A stretch of 64,000 bases of DNA from positions 6,687,014-6,751,013 of the forward strand of contig NZ_CP025096.1 in the NCBI RefSeq assembly GCF_002831565.1. Reading direction: 5' to 3'. The position numbers were made by a program, and so were the translations under genes. How positions within the stretch are numbered: position 1 is the stretch's first letter; each line of letters opens with the position of its first letter. Shown in pieces: positions 1-8,487 of the stretch. The notes beneath the pieces are model-generated. The model saw only the letters and a program-made list of their open reading frames with translations. It did no database searches and was not told the DNA's origin. The stretch comes from Spirosoma pollinicola (GTDB lineage: Bacteria; Bacteroidota; Bacteroidia; Cytophagales; Spirosomataceae).

Positions 1-750
1 AATGGGAATGCGATTGGTAAAGGCCGTGCTGTATTGAATTGCGTTGATGAGGGCGTAGGCACACAAACCAAAGAAAATGCCTCCCGCTAGCAATCGGATA
101 AAGAATCCCTCTTCAAAGGTGGGGACAAAATGGAGCGGATAATAAAAGAAGGTAACCCCCAGGGCTGATGAAACCTGAAAAGCGGTAATGGAAGCCACGA
201 AAGCCGGGAGCAGCACGTCATATAAAATGACCCCGACGGCCAGCAGCTCGATGCCAAACAGGGCACCCGCCAGGGGTGCGCCAAAGACGCATGAAAAACC
301 TGCACAAAAGCCGCATAAGACCATTTTTCTACGGTCAATATCATCCACCCGCAATAGATTAGCACATACACTGCCAATACCCGCGCCAATTTGAGCGCAC
401 GGACTTTCTTTCCCGGCCGAGCCCCCCGTTGCCAAAATGAGCACAATATTGACGACTTTCGTCGGGATGAAACTGCCCTCTATTTTGCCATAATTTTTGT
501 TGATCGCGGCAATTAATGCATCGGTACCAACATGCTTTTTTAGTAAGAACTGACTTAGTAAGTTAGCGATGAAAAAGCTAAGGGGCAGTAAGTAAAATAC
601 GTGCTGATACTGGTTGCTTTGCTCGATAACGAAATGAATGAAGAGAATGAATCCTGATGCTGCTAGTCCCACCAGACATCCAATCAGACTGGAAATGAAC
701 AGCCATTTAAGGACGGTAAAAAATAGAACCACTTCTTCATTAACGCGCAT
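1..750 (-). CDS. CLC-family anion channel/antiporter, 3' end missing
   Basis: The minus-strand frame is open from an ATG at 750 to the left edge, giving 250 residues of a membrane protein. It carries the CLC selectivity-filter motif GGSAGKESP around residues 109-117, with the gating glutamate at about 115, followed by CVFGAPLAGALFGIEL, which is typical of CLC helices. The first filter motif (GSGIP in classical chloride CLCs) is replaced by HVGTDALIAAI, as in many bacterial CLC proteins of uncertain ion preference. It lies 131 bp downstream of nhaA on the same strand, so it is probably the last gene of the fluoride-controlled operon. Chloride or fluoride transport is inferred from the family and cannot be decided from the motif. 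The C-terminal half lies outside the window. Confidence 0.85.
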   Translation of the reverse strand, partial: MRVNEEVVLFFTVLKWLFISSLIGCLVGLAASGFILFIHFVIEQSNQYQHVFYLLPLSFFIANLLSQFLLKKHVGTDALIAAINKNYGKIEGSFIPTKVVNIVLILATGGSAGKESPCAQIGAGIGSVCANLLRVDDIDRRKMVLCGFCAGFSCVFGAPLAGALFGIELLAVGVILYDVLLPAFVASITAFQVSSALGVTFFYYPLHFVPTFEEGFFIRLLAGGIFFGLCAYALINAIQYSTAFTNRIPI

Positions 751-881
751 ACCACAAGGAACACATTTTACGGGTAAATGTCCTGATGAGACTCAACATT
801 CATTGTCTTAATTTAGGCCGGGAACGCTGCAGTCAGCCTTTGGCTTATAAACCTGTTGCATATTAAAATTATACAATGGCT

Positions 882-2048
882 TTATACTTGTTGGGCCTTT
901 TTTGTCGTCAAACGTAGCATTAGTAAACCCAATAATCCAGACACCAATGAACCAGTAAGTGTAGCCAGCTTAGCCAAATTTAAAAAGTACATCTCCTTAA
1001 AGGATAGGGTGGCCACAAATACGGATATGGTGAAGCCAATACCGGCCAGAAAACCCACCCCCACTAATTGCGGCCAGGTCGCACCCGCAGGCAGACGAGC
1101 CAGTCGGCTTTTTATCAGGCTGAAACAGGTGAATAAGACACCCAGCGGTTTCCCGATAATCAGTCCCAGCAGTACGCCCAAACCAACTGGTTGAGTAAAC
1201 ATAGCAAACGCATCAGAAGTAAGCGTTATGGCAGTATTTGTCAACGCAAACAAAGGGAGAATACCATAATTGACGGTAAAGTGCAGTCGATCTACCAGGC
1301 TAGTAATTCGGTTTAACGGCATTACGGAAGCCAGCAAAACCCCAGCCAGCGTTGCGTGAACGCCCGATTGCAGGACGCAAAACCACAACCCAAAACCGAC
1401 CATTAGATAGGGCCATAAAAGTGAAAGATTGCACCGGTTGAATACGATCAATAGGCCCAACAACCCTACAGAGGCTAGCAGGTAAGGTGCCTGTAATGAC
1501 TTTGTATAGAAAAAGGCAATGATGAAAATTGCCCCGGAATCGTCAATAATGGCCAGGGCGGCAAGAAAGACTTTCAATGAAACCGGAACCCGCTTGCCCA
1601 GGAGGGAAAGTATGGCCAGTGAAAAGGCTATATCCGTTGCGGCAGGAATGGCCCAGCCGCCAGCCGCATCCGTATCCGCGTTCAGGCTTAAATAAATCAG
1701 GCCTGGGACTAGTATACCTCCCAAAGCGGCCCCAATGGGCAGGATCGACCGGCTTAGATCGGACAGCTCCCCAACCAAAAGCTCACGTTTGATTTCAATC
1801 CCCACCAGGAAGAAAAAAATGGCCATTAGCCCGTCGTTGATCCACTGTTCGACCGGTAGTGTCAGCCAGGAAAACCCAATGGGCATTTCCCAAAAATGGA
1901 GGTAGCCCAGACCCACGGATGAGTTGGCGACCAACATTGAGCAAACGGTGGCCAGTAAAAGAATCAACCCGCTTAACTGCCCGTTTCGATTCAGTTGGTC
2001 GAACCAGCGATGGACCCACCAATTTGGGTACGTTTCAGGGAATGGCAT
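882..2048 (-). CDS. nhaA: Na+/H+ antiporter NhaA
   Basis: This 388-residue inner-membrane protein has the normal NhaA length and signatures: FFFLVGIEIKREL near residue 80, PAATDIAFSLAILSLLGKRVP near 136, the essential aspartate pair in ALAIIDDSGA (Asp169/Asp170), and GKPLGV towards the C-terminus. NhaA exchanges external protons for internal sodium and helps with pH and salt balance. The ATG at 2048 lies 23 bp beyond the stop of the DUF190 gene, so the two are co-transcribed. NhaA-type antiporters are recurrent members of fluoride-riboswitch regulons, which fits the aptamer upstream of this operon. Family assignment is secure; a role in fluoride tolerance is inferred. Confidence 0.95.
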   Translation of the reverse strand: MPFPETYPNWWVHRWFDQLNRNGQLSGLILLLATVCSMLVANSSVGLGYLHFWEMPIGFSWLTLPVEQWINDGLMAIFFFLVGIEIKRELLVGELSDLSRSILPIGAALGGILVPGLIYLSLNADTDAAGGWAIPAATDIAFSLAILSLLGKRVPVSLKVFLAALAIIDDSGAIFIIAFFYTKSLQAPYLLASVGLLGLLIVFNRCNLSLLWPYLMVGFGLWFCVLQSGVHATLAGVLLASVMPLNRITSLVDRLHFTVNYGILPLFALTNTAITLTSDAFAMFTQPVGLGVLLGLIIGKPLGVLFTCFSLIKSRLARLPAGATWPQLVGVGFLAGIGFTISVFVATLSFKEMYFLNLAKLATLTGSLVSGLLGLLMLRLTTKKAQQV

Positions 2049-2071
2049 CGTATTGAACGGATTGCGGGTTT

Positions 2072-2446
2072 CTATGCCCGCTGGATGAGTTGATAGGTTT
2101 GTGGATTTTCCAGAATCACATGTGTATTGGTCAACAACCTTTGGTGCTGCTGGATAAAGTCTTTCAGTGTTTGGGGTTCATCGACCAATTCAATGCATAC
2201 TGGCATCTGCCGGGGCGTTGCTTCCGCATGGGTAAATACCAACTCCGCATCGCGTAAAAACCCGGCTCGGATCGGGTATAAAATTGCCTGCTTCAATCCT
2301 GCCAGTTTCGCTTCTTTCAGAATGGCATGGGCCAGATTTTTGCCGAGCAGCTTCTCCCACATACTGTCGGTGGGCACCCGTTGGCCGTGATGAAGATAGA
2401 TACGCACCGTGGAAAGATTCAGCAAGGTAAAATCAGAGGTTCTCAT
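2072..2446 (-). CDS. DUF190 family protein
   Basis: A 124-residue soluble protein whose fold signature matches DUF190 (PF02641): an initial beta strand STVRIYLHHGQRV, an alpha helix ending in AKLAGLKQAILYPIRAGFLRDAEL, then PVCIELVDEPQTLKDFI. DUF190 proteins resemble small ferredoxin-fold PII-like regulators and are often encoded beside crcB/Fluc or CLC-F fluoride exporters; their biochemical role is not established. The start ATG at 2446 overlaps the end of the upstream CLC gene by 14 bp, indicating translational coupling. The position between a CLC-F and NhaA supports a fluoride-stress role by context only. Confidence 0.8.
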   Translation of the reverse strand: MRTSDFTLLNLSTVRIYLHHGQRVPTDSMWEKLLGKNLAHAILKEAKLAGLKQAILYPIRAGFLRDAELVFTHAEATPRQMPVCIELVDEPQTLKDFIQQHQRLLTNTHVILENPQTYQLIQRA

Positions 2447-3761
2447 GGGCCTGTTTTTTGGGGTTTGTTCTCAGATCGGATAATCGTTTGCCTTCGTGGT
2501 GGCCATAAACGAGGTGCTTGGGTTGGCCCACAACTTGTGCTCCATAAATGCCGCGATGCCCAGAGAAGAAGTATGCCATGACGCAGGCCACGAATGCATA
2601 AACCCCACAGTCCGCCCCGAACAGTTCCACCGCCATCAGGGTGCAGGCCAGGGGCGTATTGGCGGCACCAGCAAAGACTGCGACAAACCCCAGCCCAGCC
2701 AGCAGGCCCATTGGTAAGGGGATAAAATAGGCCAGCGCGTTGCCCAGCGTTGCCCCGATAAAAAACAGGGGAGTAACTTCACCACCTTTAAAGGCCGCCC
2801 CCAGTGTCAGGGCCGTAAACAGCATCTTTAAGGCGAAATCAAAGGGAGGTAACGAGCTGGTGAAGGATTCGACAATCGTGGGAATTCCTAGCCCGATATA
2901 GTTGGTGGTTCCCAAGCCGAACACCGCCAGCGCGACTAGGGCACCGCCGATTACAGGCCGCAGAGGAGGATAGCCAACCCGTTTTTTGAAAAATCCGCTA
3001 ATGCCATGCGTCAGGTTGCTAAAAACAACTGAGCACAGACCGAAGCAGATCCCGGCGAGCATGGTCCACAGTACCGGCATAATCGAGATTGGAGGAACCA
3101 GCGGAATGTGATAATGCGTATGACCAACACCCCATGCCTTAGTGGTGAGGTCAGCGAAAATGGAGGCAGCCAGCGCCGGGAACAAGCCACTATATTGCAG
3201 CCGTCCCAGCATAAAAACTTCCAGGCCAAAGACGGCCCCAGCCAGGGGGGTACCGAATACCGAGCCGAACCCGGCAGCGATTCCGGCAATCAGGATTAGC
3301 CGCCGGTCCCGTGGGCGCAGCCGGAACAGGTGCGTGAATTGATCGGCTATTGAGCCACCGATTTGCAGCGCCGTACCCTCCCGGCCCGCCGAACCGCCGA
3401 ACAGGTGCGTGGCGAGGGTGCCGATCAACACAAACGGGGCCATCTTGAGGGGGATGATCCGGGAAGGACGATGAATATTTTCCAGCAGAAGATTATTTCC
3501 CGCTTCCACATCCTTGCCCAGGTAGTGATACAGGCAACCGATCAGGAAACCGGCCACCGGTAACAGAGCAATAATCCATTGATGACTTTCCCGCCAGTTC
3601 GTAGCCCAATCCAATGTAACCAGAAATAGAGCGGATGCCGAGCCGACGCACAGGCCGATCAGGGCCGAAAGCAAGAGCCACTTGCCCAGAAAAAACAAAA
3701 TAGGCTGATGCCAGAAAAGCGAAGTAACGATGCGAGGAATCTTGAAATGAGACGATGACAT
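2433..3761 (-). CDS. CLC-F type fluoride/proton antiporter (EriC-F)
   Basis: A 442-residue CLC protein. The filter motif GGSAGREGTALQ (residues 122-133) keeps the gating glutamate (Glu128) but has Thr in place of the usual Pro. The first anion motif is VEAGNNLLLENIH (about 86-97) instead of GSGIP, and FKGGEVTPLFFIGATLG lies in the second half. These substitutions are those of the CLC-F clade, which exports fluoride in exchange for protons. A fluoride riboswitch lies directly upstream in the 5' leader, making this one of the better supported substrate assignments in the window. It is the first gene of an operon continuing into DUF190, nhaA and a second CLC. No CBS domains are seen. The start ATG at 3761 is the first in frame after the leader. 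Confidence 0.87.
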   Translation of the reverse strand: MSSSHFKIPRIVTSLFWHQPILFFLGKWLLLSALIGLCVGSASALFLVTLDWATNWRESHQWIIALLPVAGFLIGCLYHYLGKDVEAGNNLLLENIHRPSRIIPLKMAPFVLIGTLATHLFGGSAGREGTALQIGGSIADQFTHLFRLRPRDRRLILIAGIAAGFGSVFGTPLAGAVFGLEVFMLGRLQYSGLFPALAASIFADLTTKAWGVGHTHYHIPLVPPISIMPVLWTMLAGICFGLCSVVFSNLTHGISGFFKKRVGYPPLRPVIGGALVALAVFGLGTTNYIGLGIPTIVESFTSSLPPFDFALKMLFTALTLGAAFKGGEVTPLFFIGATLGNALAYFIPLPMGLLAGLGFVAVFAGAANTPLACTLMAVELFGADCGVYAFVACVMAYFFSGHRGIYGAQVVGQPKHLVYGHHEGKRLSDLRTNPKKQAHENL

Positions 3762-3802
3762 AAACTAATACCTATCAATGAACAAAACAGTGTTTGAACC
3801 AG

Positions 3803-3852
3803 ATAGGCGTCATCAGCCCTGAGGGCGGTTTCAGCAGGAAGACACCATTTCC
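3803..3852 (-). promoter_or_regulatory. fluoride riboswitch (crcB motif)
   Basis: Read on the minus strand, the element starts with GGAAATGGTGTCTTCC, where GGAA pairs with UUCC around the loop AUGGUGUC. It then has the conserved linker CUGAAAC, a GCCC-UCA-GGGC hairpin, and the conserved tail CUGAUGACGCCUA. The loop GGUGUC can pair perfectly (one G-U) with GACGCC in the tail, giving the defining pseudoknot. Order, loop sequences and tail all match the fluoride aptamer. It sits about 40-90 nt upstream of the CLC-F start codon. An expression platform was not resolved; no clear U-tract follows the aptamer, so translational control or antitermination are both possible. Confidence 0.9.
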
Positions 3853-3863
3853 TGTAACGAGTG

Positions 3864-3871
3864 CAAACATA
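3864..3871 (-). promoter_or_regulatory. Bacteroidota-type -7 box before the fluoride riboswitch
   Basis: The minus-strand sequence TATGTTTG fits the Bacteroidota -7 consensus TAnnTTTG and lies about 12 nt before the first paired base of the riboswitch, where a transcription start would be expected. No strong -33 TTG element is obvious at the usual spacing. This is a plausible promoter, not a demonstrated one. Confidence 0.45.
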
Positions 3872-4078
3872 GCGGAAAACAGGCAGAGATGCCACATTCA
3901 CTATCGCTTTTGTTCATATGCAAACGGCTCGTATTGTTGCAAAAACTAATCATCAACGCATTCCACAAGGAGAAGTTGGAGGATACGATAAGAGGCTTCC
4001 TTATCAAAGAAAGCTGTTCAATCGAGTTGAGTATACCTCCTGTCAACGATCAAGTTCGTTATCTTCATTTAGATTGTA

Positions 4079-4306
4079 TCAATGCGACGCCTTTTCGAAG
4101 GGCATGATAAAGGCCCGAATCAGGAATTTATCATGCCCTTTCTCTTTATACTCCTGAACCGCAATCATAGTAGTCTCCGCTTTTGGGGCTTCATTAAAGC
4201 TGAACAGAAAAATTGAATCTACCTGCTCGCTTCCATTGGCAAACCAGTTGTCCAGCAAGTTAGACGAATCGTCTCCTGAACCTGCTACGTCAAACTGGTC
4301 ATGACT
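4079..4306 (-). pseudogene. orphan coding remnant, unknown family
   Basis: An open minus-strand frame of about 75 codons ends in a normal stop but begins right after a TAA with no convincing start codon. Its translation looks protein-like (for example SIFLFSFNEAPKAET and KGHDKFLIRAFIMPFEKASH). The family is not recognised. It may be the 3' end of a gene lost by deletion. The surrounding 3853-4379 region otherwise holds only the operon promoter and no other convincing gene. Confidence 0.3.
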
Positions 4307-4379
4307 TTAAGCATAATCTTGCTATCCAGTAAAAGAGAGCAAGTCCATGTAAAGACAAACGGGTTTTCTGTACAAGAGG

Positions 4380-6548
4380 CTACAGGCTTAGTTTGAATCC
4401 GCCATTGTAAATGAACCCATCCGTTGGTGCCCAAATGTTGTTGAACTGCGGATTCTGTATGGTGCCTGTGTAGGAAGGCTCGAAACGGGATTGGCGTGCA
4501 TCGGTGAAATTTTCCGCATTGATAAATAGGCTAACGTGCTTCCATTTGTATTCCGCCGACACGCCCATGACCCAATAGGCAGGCTTGTTATCCCCGTTCC
4601 GAATGGTTTGTTGGCCAATAAAAAACAATTCATAGCCTAACCGCAGACGAGGTTCGAGTTCATACAACAGGGTCGTGTAAATCCGGTTTTTTGAGGTGAA
4701 GGGCTGTTGTTGGATCACTCCCCCGTAACGGGTCTTTGCATCAATGTAGGTGTAGCCCGCATACAGGGCTAACTCATCGTAGGTCAGCTTGACATTGGTC
4801 TCAAACCCTTTGGAATCTATATACCCCGCTGCACTGGAAAAAGCATATTGGCCGTTTGCATCGGGCGTGCTGTTGAGCACGGCGGGATGGTTGAGACGGG
4901 TGTAGAAAAACAACTGATTGATTGACAGGCTAACCGTCTCGAAGAGCATCGTTCGATAATTCATATCAGCATTGCCTCCGATGGAGGTTTCAGTACGCAA
5001 CGTAGTCAGATCGAGCGGACGAACATTTTGGTAACCCCGCTCTTCGGATTCATCCGAAAAAGGAGTTGGTGACCGATACCCCAACCCACCACCGAGCCGA
5101 GCCGTGAAATGGGGTGAGAACTTGTACAGCACCGACACACGGGGCAGCACCAGCAAGGCTTTCCGGCTCGTGTAATCGGTCCGTAAGCCGGTTTCTACGA
5201 CCAGTTTATCGGTCGGCTTCCAGTTGCTTTGCGCGAAAGCCCCCGCCGTCGTCAGGCTGTAATCCAGCGGTAGGGGCGTGGGCTTCTGTTGGGTGAATTG
5301 ATCCGTCCACAGGTTGGCTCCAACAACCCATTCAAAGACCAGTTGTGGGCGGTTGTAACTAAGTTCGGTAAAGCTAGCCACTTGCCTACCACCAAAGCTA
5401 TATCCCGGACGGGTCAATGACCGGGTAAAGGAACTGACACTATTTTTTAAGGTGAGTCCGGCTTGATTCGCTACTGTTTTATCGACTCGGAATTGAGTGG
5501 AAAAGCGGTCGGTTTTGTTGCGCTCGAAATACTGATGGAGGTTGTCACTCTGCCCAGCCACGACCTGCATATCGCCCCCCAGCCGGTTCTCAAACGTGGT
5601 GTTCAATCCCAAACTAATCGTGGTGGTGGGATCGAGGTAATAGAACAGTTTTGGATTTAGGGTATAGCGGACAAATTGCGGAATATCGGAGAAGCCGTCT
5701 TTGTTGACATCATAAGCTGCTTGGGTGTTGCGGGCGGTGTAGAGCGTCAAACCGATCCTGCCGAATCGCTTCGCATAGAACCCACTCAAATCCAGGGCCT
5801 GCGTTTGATTATAATTGGCCAGTACCGTCAGTTCCCGTGTGGCAGTGGGTTCTTTGGTAATTAGATTAATGAGTCCAGCAATGGCCCCGCCCCCGTAGAG
5901 CGTGGAGGAAGCCCCTTTGAGGACTTCGACGCGCCGAAGATTGAGGGGTGGGATTTGGATAATACTTAGCCCACTGGCAAAGCCCGAATAAAGCGGAAAG
6001 CCATCTTGCAATAACTGTGTGTACTTGCCATCCAGCCCTTGAATTCGGATCGTGGCATTGGCAGAGGTAGCGGACGTTTGCTGGGTTTGAATGCCGGTAC
6101 TTTCCGACAGCAGGGTTCGGATATTGCTGGGTTGCCCACTGACTTTCTCGTCCAGCTCTCCGGCAGAAATAATTTCCAGGCGGGATGGAATATCGCCGAT
6201 GGTTCGACTGCTTCGGGTAGTGGATACGGTGATTTCGCCTAATTCTTCACCGGCAGGCGCTAGCAGAATGGTCAGTGTGTCGGCCCGTTTTAGCGGAAAT
6301 TCGTACTCGTTCTCGACTTCTTTATAGCCGATGAATCGCATTTCAATTTCATGCTCACCGGCTGGAATATCGGTCAGGGTGACTAGTCCGTTCGCATCGG
6401 CAGCGGCTCCCCGTTTGAGGGCTTTAATTTGCGCGGTCGCACCGGGTAATGGGGTGTTGGAGGATGCATCCAGGATGCGAACCACAAAGGTATTTTGAGC
6501 CAATGCAGAGGAAGAAATCAGCAGCAATAGACATAGACTGTTTTTCAT
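4380..6548 (-). CDS. TonB-dependent outer-membrane receptor
   Basis: A 722-residue TonB-dependent receptor. The start is placed at the ATG at 6548 because MKNSLCLLLLISSSALAQ is a good signal peptide; an upstream in-frame start would add 21 non-signal residues. The mature N-terminus is a carboxypeptidase-regulatory-like domain (VRILDASSNTPLPGATAQI, then IPAGEHEIEMRFIGYKEVE). A plug domain follows (EITVSTTRSSRTIGDIPSRLE, IRIQGLDGKYTQLLQDGFP, RVEVLKGASSTLYGGGAIAG) and then a beta-barrel. The last residues are GGFKLSL, without the usual terminal aromatic. It imports a large nutrient, siderophore or metal chelate across the outer membrane; the substrate cannot be read from sequence. A small exported protein lies 73 bp upstream on the same strand. 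Confidence 0.9.
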   Translation of the reverse strand: MKNSLCLLLLISSSALAQNTFVVRILDASSNTPLPGATAQIKALKRGAAADANGLVTLTDIPAGEHEIEMRFIGYKEVENEYEFPLKRADTLTILLAPAGEELGEITVSTTRSSRTIGDIPSRLEIISAGELDEKVSGQPSNIRTLLSESTGIQTQQTSATSANATIRIQGLDGKYTQLLQDGFPLYSGFASGLSIIQIPPLNLRRVEVLKGASSTLYGGGAIAGLINLITKEPTATRELTVLANYNQTQALDLSGFYAKRFGRIGLTLYTARNTQAAYDVNKDGFSDIPQFVRYTLNPKLFYYLDPTTTISLGLNTTFENRLGGDMQVVAGQSDNLHQYFERNKTDRFSTQFRVDKTVANQAGLTLKNSVSSFTRSLTRPGYSFGGRQVASFTELSYNRPQLVFEWVVGANLWTDQFTQQKPTPLPLDYSLTTAGAFAQSNWKPTDKLVVETGLRTDYTSRKALLVLPRVSVLYKFSPHFTARLGGGLGYRSPTPFSDESEERGYQNVRPLDLTTLRTETSIGGNADMNYRTMLFETVSLSINQLFFYTRLNHPAVLNSTPDANGQYAFSSAAGYIDSKGFETNVKLTYDELALYAGYTYIDAKTRYGGVIQQQPFTSKNRIYTTLLYELEPRLRLGYELFFIGQQTIRNGDNKPAYWVMGVSAEYKWKHVSLFINAENFTDARQSRFEPSYTGTIQNPQFNNIWAPTDGFIYNGGFKLSL

Positions 6549-6621
6549 TGGAGTGGGATTTAGACGACATGAGGGCACAGCTCCGCCCAATGGGGGAGCC
6601 TGACAAGGCACGGCTACTGGT

Positions 6622-6939
6622 CTAAATCAGCCACTGACAACATTGGAGGTAGATTCGCCTGAAAGGGCGGGAGATTAGTCGATAATTGCCCCGGCAAAAA
6701 CCAGTAATCGGAGTGAGAAACAGAGCGGCAGGTTGTAGCGTCTGGCTAACACTGCCCGTCAACCGCCAGGGAGATACGGTAGCCGATTGAATAGAATCGG
6801 CGGCATACTCGACGGGTAAGTACGCATCGTAACAATCGCCCCATGTATTGGCGATCTCGTCTGTATTCACTTCAAAGGCTGAAATGAAGAAGCAGAGGGT
6901 CAGCAGGGGTAACAGCCAAAGACGCCAGCGAGTATTCAC
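6622..6939 (-). CDS. small exported protein of unknown function
   Basis: A 105-residue frame starts with a basic n-region and a hydrophobic stretch (RWRLWLLPLLTLCFFISAF), consistent with a signal peptide or single membrane anchor. The mature part contains WGDCYDAYLP and three further cysteines near the C-terminus (GFCRGNY, QCCQWLI). It is encoded immediately upstream of the TonB receptor on the same strand, and small secreted proteins are often found in that position in Bacteroidota. The family is not recognised, and translation is supported only by context and the signal-like N-terminus. Confidence 0.5.
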   Translation of the reverse strand: MNTRWRLWLLPLLTLCFFISAFEVNTDEIANTWGDCYDAYLPVEYAADSIQSATVSPWRLTGSVSQTLQPAALFLTPITGFCRGNYRLISRPFRRIYLQCCQWLI

Positions 6940-7025
6940 GCCCTAAAGATAGGACGATTGCAAAGCCCTGCTTTTACCATTTTGTTATTTCTTTCTACTA
7001 GTACTCATCCAATTTAATCCTTACA

Positions 7026-7676
7026 TCAATCTGCCTTGTTAGCTGGATTGACTTGCTCATACCACCGTTTGAGTTTATTCTCAGCCGTAGCTGCGGTAAA
7101 ACTCCAATGCACCTTAACGGCACGTTGATTGCGCTCACTGACCCAAAAGCTGACCTGCCGCTCCAATTCCTCCAGACTGCCAATGCGTCGATTCAAGCAC
7201 TGGCGGGCCAATGCCGAAAATTCGATCTCCGCTGCGTTCAACCAAGAACCATGCTTAGGGGTATAATGAAACACCAATTTGCGACTCAATAATCGGGCTT
7301 GGGCTAGCGGTAAATGCTCATAAAAGGAACCGTATTTATGGGTATTCAAATTATCCTGCACCAAATCAATGTACTCAACATCAGCATAGTAAGTTGTCAC
7401 TATCTGGTGCATAAACTGTGCATAATCGGCCTTTGTGCGCTGCTTGCGCACTTGAGTGTAGCGTTGACCTGTGTCCGTATCATAAGCTAATAATACCACA
7501 CACGTTCCTTGTCTGACATACTCATTATCCTCTTTAGCGGATTTGCCCGGCTGAATGGGTAGGGCTGCTATCACCTCGTCCAATAATTGACACGGTCGTT
7601 CATCGAAGCATAACCGCGCTCGGCCTGGTGGAGTTAGCTGGTTATAAACGGCCAAAACGTTCTCCATTTTGGCCAA
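7026..7676 (-). CDS. IS630 transposase, DDE catalytic part (orfB)
   Basis: A 216-residue frame with the DDE superfamily endonuclease core. The first acidic segment is RLCFDERPCQLLDEV, the second is DLVQDNLNTHKYGSFYEHLP, and the third is FHYTPKHGSWLNAAEIEFSAL, so all three catalytic acids (D, D, E) appear intact. It is probably made only as a fusion to the upstream helix-turn-helix part by -1 frameshifting; the apparent ATG at 7676 lies inside the fused protein. The frame extends upstream without a stop to the slippery site. Confidence 0.85.
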   Translation of the reverse strand: MAKMENVLAVYNQLTPPGRARLCFDERPCQLLDEVIAALPIQPGKSAKEDNEYVRQGTCVVLLAYDTDTGQRYTQVRKQRTKADYAQFMHQIVTTYYADVEYIDLVQDNLNTHKYGSFYEHLPLAQARLLSRKLVFHYTPKHGSWLNAAEIEFSALARQCLNRRIGSLEELERQVSFWVSERNQRAVKVHWSFTAATAENKLKRWYEQVNPANKAD

Positions 7677-7687
7677 GTATTCACCAT

Positions 7688-8152
7688 CTACCTGCCCGAT
7701 GCACCATTGCTTTTTGAGCCATGGCTTGAGCTTACTTTTTTTAGGGCTAAACGTACCGACTCGTCATCAATGTGGATCTCGAGTTTGACTAAGCGTTCAT
7801 TAATCAGACTTGCTGTCCAGCGAGTACGCCCATCAGGAGCCTCGCTACAGGCGATTTGAGTGATATGGGCCTCCACTTGGGGGGTCACTTTGCGGGGTTG
7901 GCCGGGTCGGGCTTTCTCACCAATGGCTCTTTGCAACCCCTCTAGCTGATAGCGTTTACGTAAGTTGAAGACCGTGGCCAGACTGATACCCAATGATTGG
8001 CTAATCTGTAGTGGGTGTTGCCCCTGATGGGAAAACTGCAAGGCTCTGGCTCGGGTCAACTTACGGGCAGCGTCTTTCCCTTTACGAACGAGTTGGTCAA
8101 GTGTTGTGAGATCGGCTTCCGACAGCACAAACGGTTTAGCGATTTGGCCCAT
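7688..8152 (-). CDS. IS630 transposase, N-terminal helix-turn-helix part (orfA)
   Basis: A 154-residue frame carrying the winged helix-turn-helix DNA-binding part of an IS630 transposase. Visible features are LTTLDQLVRKGKDAARKLTRARAL, QISQSLGISLATVFNLRKRY (recognition helix) and DGRTRWTASLINERLVKLEI. After LALKK the zero frame runs into a short out-of-frame tail ending at a TAG near 7690. The -1 frame from the same point reads SKLKPWLKKQWCIGQVDGEY, the expected family sequence, and joins the DDE domain. The A-AAA-AAA heptamer at 7736-7742 is therefore the likely frameshift site. Confidence 0.85.
   Translation of the reverse strand: MGQIAKPFVLSEADLTTLDQLVRKGKDAARKLTRARALQFSHQGQHPLQISQSLGISLATVFNLRKRYQLEGLQRAIGEKARPGQPRKVTPQVEAHITQIACSEAPDGRTRWTASLINERLVKLEIHIDDESVRLALKKVSSSHGSKSNGASGR
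7736..7742 (-). promoter_or_regulatory. probable -1 ribosomal frameshift site in the IS630 transposase
   Basis: On the minus strand the codons CTA AAA AAA GTA contain the canonical slippery heptamer A-AAA-AAA. Slipping back one base converts a 154-residue dead-end product into a full-length transposase of about 370 residues. The alternative is a one-base deletion that broke the gene; the exact slippery context favours programmed frameshifting, which is known in this IS family. Confidence 0.65.
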
Positions 8153-8487
8153 GTCGGAAAGATAGCTATTTTTATCTAACCATTAAATTGGAAGAGTACT
8201 AGTCTGTTCAACTATAAACGAGCGTATGCTTGTGAACAATGACAGATGAAAAGCTGTAAGGGCCCCTATTAGTTTGTTAATCCCATTTTGCACAGTCTCA
8301 CGAAAACGCTCCATAACGTGAGCTGAAGACTAACTTTACAACCTATAAACTACCTTTGGAGCCGCCGTGGCATGGCCCGGCGATAATTACGCCCGTTTGC
8401 AACAAATATCCCTGGAGTGTCGGATCGTCAAACATTCAGGGTAGGCGCGTGTTGATAACAGACCAACAGTACCCAAAACCTACAATT

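Larger units (their letters stand above)
7001..8199. mobile_element. IS630-family insertion sequence, about 1.2 kb
   Basis: The element is bounded by imperfect inverted repeats: the left end at 7001-7018 reads GTACTCATCCAATTTAAT and the right end at 8182-8199 is its complement with one mismatch. Both ends are flanked by TA (6999-7000 and 8200-8201), the target duplicated by IS630/Tc1-type elements. Inside is one transposase on the minus strand, split over two frames by a poly-A slippery site. The ends being so similar suggests a recent, possibly mobile copy. Exact tips are uncertain by a few bases because the flank CTAG is itself palindromic. Confidence 0.85.

Noticed and set aside
751-881. 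A second fluoride riboswitch before the partial CLC gene
   Set aside because: A short GCC-AAA-GGC hairpin is present on the minus strand, but the 5' GG-AUGG loop and the GAUGACGCC tail of the aptamer are missing.
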